From contig NZ_OY764212.1 in assembly GCF_963668165.1 (NCBI RefSeq), positions 62,001 to 126,000 on the forward strand: a stretch of DNA of 64,000 nt. The letters are read 5' to 3'. Below are positions 60,542 to 64,000 of this stretch, piece after piece; within the stretch, counting starts at the first letter, position 1; each line of letters begins with the position of its first letter. A program made the position numbers and the translations under genes. The DNA comes from Marispirochaeta sp. (GTDB lineage: Bacteria > Spirochaetota > Spirochaetia > JC444 > Marispirochaetaceae). The notes below the pieces were generated by a model. That model searched no databases. It was not told the origin of the DNA and saw only the letters and a list, made by a program, of their open reading frames with translations.

Positions 60542-61654
60542 ATGGATTATATGAATGTAAGCCCGGTTATCCGGGGGCTGACCTTTAACGGAGAGAAGGG
60601 GCTGCTGGTGCAGTTCCGGGAAAACTATGATGGCGACTGTCCTGTTGTGGAGATTTCTGATGAAGCCGAAATGTTGGAACAATTAAAAACCGCCCTCATT
60701 GATTCGGAAGGCAGAGTGCGTCCTGCGCTGAATATTCCCGGTACAGGCTACTTTCTACTTGGAACGAGTCCTGACAGTCTTGGTACTGTTCCTGTAGACA
60801 GAAGCTCTTCTGAACTTCAACGGGACAAAGTCGTAGCCGGAAAAATCGCGGTTGTAACAGGTGGCGCGCAAGGTTTCGGTGAAACCCTTGTCCGGGGGTT
60901 GTTCGCGGCAGGCGCGGTAGTTGTAATCGCAGATATGAACCAGGAAGGCGCCGAATCCCTCGCCGCCAGTTTAAATGCCGAAGCCGGCGAAACCCGTACC
61001 ATTGCCTGTGCTGTCAACGTCGCGGACGAAGATTCAGTACAAGTGATGATGTCTGAGATTGTAAGAACACTCGGGGGAATCGATATTTTCATCAGCAATG
61101 CCGGTGTACTGAAAGCAGGCGGGGTACGGGAATTCGACCTCAAGGATTTCCGATTTGTAACAGACGTAAACTACATCGGTTATTTTCTCTGTGTCAAACA
61201 CGCCTCTCCTGTTATGGCAGATCAGAACAGTGCAGCGGAGGGAAGCTACTTTACGGATATTATTCAGATAAATTCCAAATCGGGCCTCGAAGGATCAAAC
61301 AGGAACGGGGCTTACGCCGGAGGAAAATTCGGCGGAATCGGCCTTACCCAGAGCTTTGCCCTTGAACTGGTCACGGATAAAATAAAGGTTAACTCCATAT
61401 GCCCGGGCAACTTTTTTGACGGACCTCTCTGGTCCGACCCGGACCGCGGATTGTTTGTACAGTACCTCAAAACCGGCAAAGTACCGGGCGCAAAGACAAT
61501 AGCGGATGTGCGTAATTTTTACGAAGAAAAAGTCCCCATGGGCCGCGGCTGCGAAGGCGACGACGTCCTCAAAGCCGTTTTTTACCTTGTAGAACAGAAA
61601 TACGAAACCGGCCAGGCAGTACCCGTAACCGGCGGACAGGTAATGCTGAATTAA
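60542..61654 (+). CDS. SDR oxidoreductase, sorbitol-6-phosphate dehydrogenase-like
   Basis: A 370-residue protein. Residues ~1-95 are an extra N-terminal region without a domain I recognise (it resembles the linker of aldolase-SDR fusions). The Rossmann part is 'GKIAVVTGGAQGFGETLVRGLFAAGAVVVIAD', then 'SNAGVLKAG', catalytic S in 'INSKSGLEGS' and 'YAGGK'. It probably oxidises a polyol phosphate or related alcohol with NAD. It is followed by a hairpin and the sorE-like gene. Confidence 0.85.
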   Translation: MDYMNVSPVIRGLTFNGEKGLLVQFRENYDGDCPVVEISDEAEMLEQLKTALIDSEGRVRPALNIPGTGYFLLGTSPDSLGTVPVDRSSSELQRDKVVAGKIAVVTGGAQGFGETLVRGLFAAGAVVVIADMNQEGAESLAASLNAEAGETRTIACAVNVADEDSVQVMMSEIVRTLGGIDIFISNAGVLKAGGVREFDLKDFRFVTDVNYIGYFLCVKHASPVMADQNSAAEGSYFTDIIQINSKSGLEGSNRNGAYAGGKFGGIGLTQSFALELVTDKIKVNSICPGNFFDGPLWSDPDRGLFVQYLKTGKVPGAKTIADVRNFYEEKVPMGRGCEGDDVLKAVFYLVEQKYETGQAVPVTGGQVMLN

Positions 61655-61655
61655 A

Positions 61656-61684
61656 GCGAAAGGACGGGTTCGCCGGCCTTTCGC
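61656..61684 (+). promoter_or_regulatory. Intercistronic hairpin
   Basis: GCGAAAGG...CCTTTCGC, an 8-bp perfect stem with a 13-base loop, just after the SDR stop. There is no T-run. It may set the relative mRNA stability of the two dehydrogenase genes. Confidence 0.55.
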
Positions 61685-61692
61685 GCCAGGCG

Positions 61693-61750
61693 GAGCGGAG
61701 CCGGAGGAAGAAGTCCGATGGCGACCGTAAAAAAGAGGAGATAAAGATGA
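61693..61750 (+). repeat. Pre-RBS repeat, copy 2 (also at 24541-24600)
   Basis: GAGCGGAGCCGGAGG-AAG-AAGTCCGATGGCGACC and AAAAAAGAGGAG match copy 1 at 24541, ending at the ATG of the next gene. It supplies that gene's AGAGGAG ribosome binding site. The preceding bases (GCGCCAGGCG) are not shared. Confidence 0.75.
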
Positions 61751-63021
61751 AAACAAAAGCAGTACGCATGTATGGTGTCAAGGATCTGCGCCTTGAGGAG
61801 TTCGAACTCCCCGAGATTGGTGAAGACCAAATTCTCGCCAGGGTAGTTTCCGATTCGATATGCATGTCGAGTTACAAGGCCGCCAGTCAGGGGAGCGGTC
61901 ATAAGCGGGTTCCCGATAATATAGCAAGCGATCCGGTTCTTGTAGGACATGAGTTCTGCGGAGAGCTTATTCAAATCGGTTCAAAGTGGAAGGAACAGTT
62001 CCAGAAAGGGCAGAAGTTCTCCATTCAGCCGGCTTTGAATTACGAAGACGGTCCTGTTGGCATTCTATCTGCCCCAGGTTACAGTTATACTACCATAGGC
62101 GGGGATGCTACCTACATCGTGATACCCAACGAGGTCATGGAGCAGGGCTGCCTGCTTCCCTATGAAGGAGAAGCCTTTTTCTGCGGATCCCTGGCGGAAC
62201 CTGTCTCCTGCATCGTTGGAACCTTTCATGCCATGTATCATATTAAGCAGGGCTCCTATGTCCATCAGATGGATATAAAAGAGGGCGGTTCGATGGTACT
62301 GCTTGCGGGTGTCGGACCCATGGGGCTGGGAGCCATCGATTATGCTATTCACCGGGACCGCAAGCCGCGGCTGATGGTAGTGACCGATATTGATGAATAC
62401 CGGCTTCAGCGCGCTGCTTCCATTTACACGGTAAAAGAAGCACAGAAAAATGGTATTGAACTCCACTATATCAATACAAAAGATCTGGATGATCCGGTCT
62501 CGCATATCAAGAAGCTCAACGGCGGTAGTGGATACGATGATGTCTTTGTTTTTGCGCCGGTCAAACCGGTGGTGGAACAGGGTGATGCTCTGCTGGGAAC
62601 AGACGGCTGTTTGAACTTTTTTGCAGGACCTTCGGACCCCGCCTTTGCAGCAACCATGAATTTCTACAACGTCCATTACGGTGCCACCCATGTTGTGGGT
62701 ACCTCGGGGGGGAATACCAAGGATTTAAAGGAATCCCTGAAACTGATGGCAGCCGGAAAAATTAATCCTGCGACAATGGTTACTCATGTGGGAGGGCTGG
62801 ACGCTGTTGTTGATACAACCCTGCATCTGCCGGAAATCCCCGGAGGTAAAAAACTGATCTATACTGGAATATCAATGCCTCTTACTGCGATATCGGATCT
62901 GGCCGAAAAGGGAAAGACAGACCCCGTATGTGCCAGACTCGCGGAAATTACCCGGAAGGCCGGAGACCTCTGGTGCCGTGAAGCGGAGGAGTATCTCCTG
63001 GCCAACGCGCGGGCCATCTGA
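61747..63021 (+). CDS. Zinc-type medium-chain dehydrogenase, L-sorbose-1-phosphate reductase-like
   Basis: A 424-residue MDR-family protein. 'GHEFCGELIQIG' (catalytic-domain pattern), 'EGEAFFCGSLAEPVSCIVGTFHAMYH', and NAD domain 'MVLLAGVGPMGLGAIDYAIHRDRKPRLMVVTDIDEYRLQRA' agree with SorE-type enzymes. The usual catalytic Cys lies in 'DSICMSSYKA'. It would interconvert a keto- and a polyol phosphate, the counterpart of the SDR upstream. The ribosome binding site is in the pre-RBS repeat. Confidence 0.85.
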   Translation: MKTKAVRMYGVKDLRLEEFELPEIGEDQILARVVSDSICMSSYKAASQGSGHKRVPDNIASDPVLVGHEFCGELIQIGSKWKEQFQKGQKFSIQPALNYEDGPVGILSAPGYSYTTIGGDATYIVIPNEVMEQGCLLPYEGEAFFCGSLAEPVSCIVGTFHAMYHIKQGSYVHQMDIKEGGSMVLLAGVGPMGLGAIDYAIHRDRKPRLMVVTDIDEYRLQRAASIYTVKEAQKNGIELHYINTKDLDDPVSHIKKLNGGSGYDDVFVFAPVKPVVEQGDALLGTDGCLNFFAGPSDPAFAATMNFYNVHYGATHVVGTSGGNTKDLKESLKLMAAGKINPATMVTHVGGLDAVVDTTLHLPEIPGGKKLIYTGISMPLTAISDLAEKGKTDPVCARLAEITRKAGDLWCREAEEYLLANARAI

Positions 63022-63041
63022 CAGTACACGGTCTTTTGCTC

Positions 63042-63788
63042 TCAGCTTAATTGATAATCCGAGGGTGAAAGACCGTATTTTTCACGAAAAAGACGGGCGA
63101 AGTGCCTACTGCTCGTATACCCAAGACACGAGGATACTTCCTTGACGCTGATACCAGGCTCTTTGAGGCGTCTGTGGGCCTCTTCAAGGCGCAGGTTGGT
63201 CAGGTAGGCAGTCAGGGACTCACCGGTGTATTTCTTGAACATGGAACTCAGGTAGTTTGGAGTTATCTTCAGTTCCGCTGCGATCTGGGCAACCCCGACG
63301 GCTTCGCAGAAACGCCTGCCCGCTACAATCTGGGCATGCCGAACCAGGAGTTCAGGCATATCTCTTGGCTGGTCGTTGTGCTTGTGGAGTGCCAGCTCTC
63401 CGGGTTCTCCCCTGGTTTCGGATGCAATAATATCGAGGGTACGGCCTATTGTTTTTTTCAGTTCCTCCGGGTCTACCGGTTTCAGGAGATAATCGATAAC
63501 ACCAAGTCTCAGGGCACTGCGGCCGTATTCGAACTCAGAATAACCGGAGAGGATAATCCATTTGGTGTTTCGTGAGATCGGGGAGAGTTCTTCGATTGCT
63601 TTCAGCCCGCTTATACCGGGCATGCGGATATCGACCAGGGCTATATCCGGAAATATCCGCTTGACCTCTTCAACCATTGCGGTACCGGTACCAACCTCAG
63701 TAATATCGAAAGCTATAGGTATTTCAGCAAGGATGTCCCGTATGGAGAATCGGACCAGCTGTTCGTCGTCGGCAATAAGGAGCTTCAT
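63042..63788 (-). CDS. Response regulator with AraC-type output domain
   Basis: A 248-residue regulator. The receiver has D7/D8-type acids in 'LLIADDEQLV', phosphoacceptor Asp in 'IALVDIRMPGISG' and Lys in 'YLLKPVDPEELKK'. The C-terminal AraC HTH pair is 'CEAVGVAQIAAELKITPNYLSSMFKKYTGESLTAYLTNLRLEEAHRRLKEPGISVKEVSSCLGYTSSRHFARLFREKYGLSPSDYQ'. ATGA overlap with the upstream kinase gene shows a two-component pair. Convergent with the SorE-like gene (20 bp apart). Confidence 0.95.
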   Translation of the reverse strand: MKLLIADDEQLVRFSIRDILAEIPIAFDITEVGTGTAMVEEVKRIFPDIALVDIRMPGISGLKAIEELSPISRNTKWIILSGYSEFEYGRSALRLGVIDYLLKPVDPEELKKTIGRTLDIIASETRGEPGELALHKHNDQPRDMPELLVRHAQIVAGRRFCEAVGVAQIAAELKITPNYLSSMFKKYTGESLTAYLTNLRLEEAHRRLKEPGISVKEVSSCLGYTSSRHFARLFREKYGLSPSDYQLS

Positions 63789-64000
63789 ACTTCAATAACT
63801 ACCCTTGTTCCTTTTCCTGGTTTACTTACAATCTCAAAAAGGCTGTGAGGCCAGGTCATGCGCAGGCGCCCCATAACATTCTGAATCCCGATATTGGATT
63901 CCCGTTCCAGAAGGGATGTATCAAAACCGGCTCCGTTATCGATAATCTCGATTAATGCTCCGTCTTCACCTCCGTGGCGCCGTGCCTGAGCCCTGACAGT
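63785..64000 (-). CDS. Sensor histidine kinase, C-terminal fragment (5' end outside window)
   Basis: The last 71 residues of a kinase read on the minus strand to TGA 63785: 'LIEIIDNGAGFDTSLLERESNIGIQNVMGRLRMTW', the G1/G2 boxes of an HATPase_c domain of the YesM/LytS type, then 'SKPGKGTRVVIEV'. Together with the AraC-type regulator downstream it forms a YesM/YesN-like pair, often linked to sugar ABC transporters. The rest is cut by the window end. Confidence 0.92.
   Translation of the reverse strand, partial: TVRAQARRHGGEDGALIEIIDNGAGFDTSLLERESNIGIQNVMGRLRMTWPHSLFEIVSKPGKGTRVVIEV

Overview
The window most likely comes from a free-living, anaerobic or microaerophilic spirochaete of the Spirochaetaceae (Sediminispirochaeta/Marispirochaeta type). 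This is inferred from gene content and not from a marker gene. The clues are moderate GC, solute-binding proteins with an 'AFAGGQ'-type signal cleavage site, a eukaryote-type UDP-sugar pyrophosphorylase, an E1alpha-E1beta fused 2-oxoacid dehydrogenase, many binding-protein sugar transporters, oxygen-sensitive Fe-S and corrinoid enzymes, and MCP/CheW chemotaxis genes. No rRNA, tRNA or CRISPR array was found.

Layout. 1-0.8 kb: the end of a sugar ABC permease and an internally deleted RraA-like pseudogene. 0.9-2.3 kb: small redox-associated genes (PNPOx-like, C_GCAxxG_C_C, hemerythrin-like). 2.4-6.3 kb: an Fe-S module (DUF134 regulator, small Cys protein, two ferredoxin-containing Mrp/MinD ATPases, NifX-like protein, radical SAM enzyme). 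6.3-8.0 kb: an ABC-F ATPase behind a structured leader with a short upstream ORF. 8.0-9.2 kb: gene-poor debris with a duplicated clpS leader, a transposase-like remnant and a MITE. 9.2-12.2 kb: a response regulator with a frameshift, an MCP and a CheW. 12.2-18.8 kb: a LacI-controlled ABC importer with a GH31 alpha-xylosidase. 19.0-22.4 kb: a clpS-clpA-aat N-degron operon. 22.5-25.3 kb: a GntR-regulated ABC-2 exporter with a DUF2807 protein. 25.3-28.6 kb: PilZ, a CPA2 antiporter with an EIIA/P-II-like partner, and a TauE permease. 28.8-35.2 kb: a corrinoid methyl-transfer module (reductive activator, PocR-AraC regulator, corrinoid protein, UroD-type methyltransferase with a thioredoxin-like tail, CobW-like GTPase). 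35.2-44.2 kb: hexuronate catabolism (UxaC, UxaE, SDR mannonate oxidoreductase, LarA-like protein, HAD protein, DeoR regulator) beside gnd. 44.3-51.4 kb: housekeeping genes (aldo/keto reductase, racemase, ferredoxin, hisI, UDP-sugar pyrophosphorylase, nudC, glucokinase, HAD protein). 51.4-53.1 kb: IS110 transposase, a long inverted repeat and a MITE. 53.2-63.0 kb: a DeoR-led operon with E2, E3, fused E1, PHP protein and two polyol-phosphate-type dehydrogenases. 63.0-64.0 kb: a two-component system, cut by the window edge.

How the parts work together. Several blocks are self-contained catabolic cassettes with their own regulator next to the genes they probably control: LacI with xyloside uptake, DeoR with uronates, DeoR with the 2-oxoacid dehydrogenase and polyols, PocR-AraC with corrinoid methyl transfer, and GntR with the exporter. 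Candidate operators are visible as palindromes over the promoters in three cases. A TA-flanked, roughly 148-bp MITE family with 22-bp terminal inverted repeats has at least three full copies and one orphan end here. One copy has rewritten the 3' end of the LarA-like gene. Two other duplicated non-coding segments, a clpS leader and a pre-RBS repeat, point to further shuffling of short regulatory DNA.
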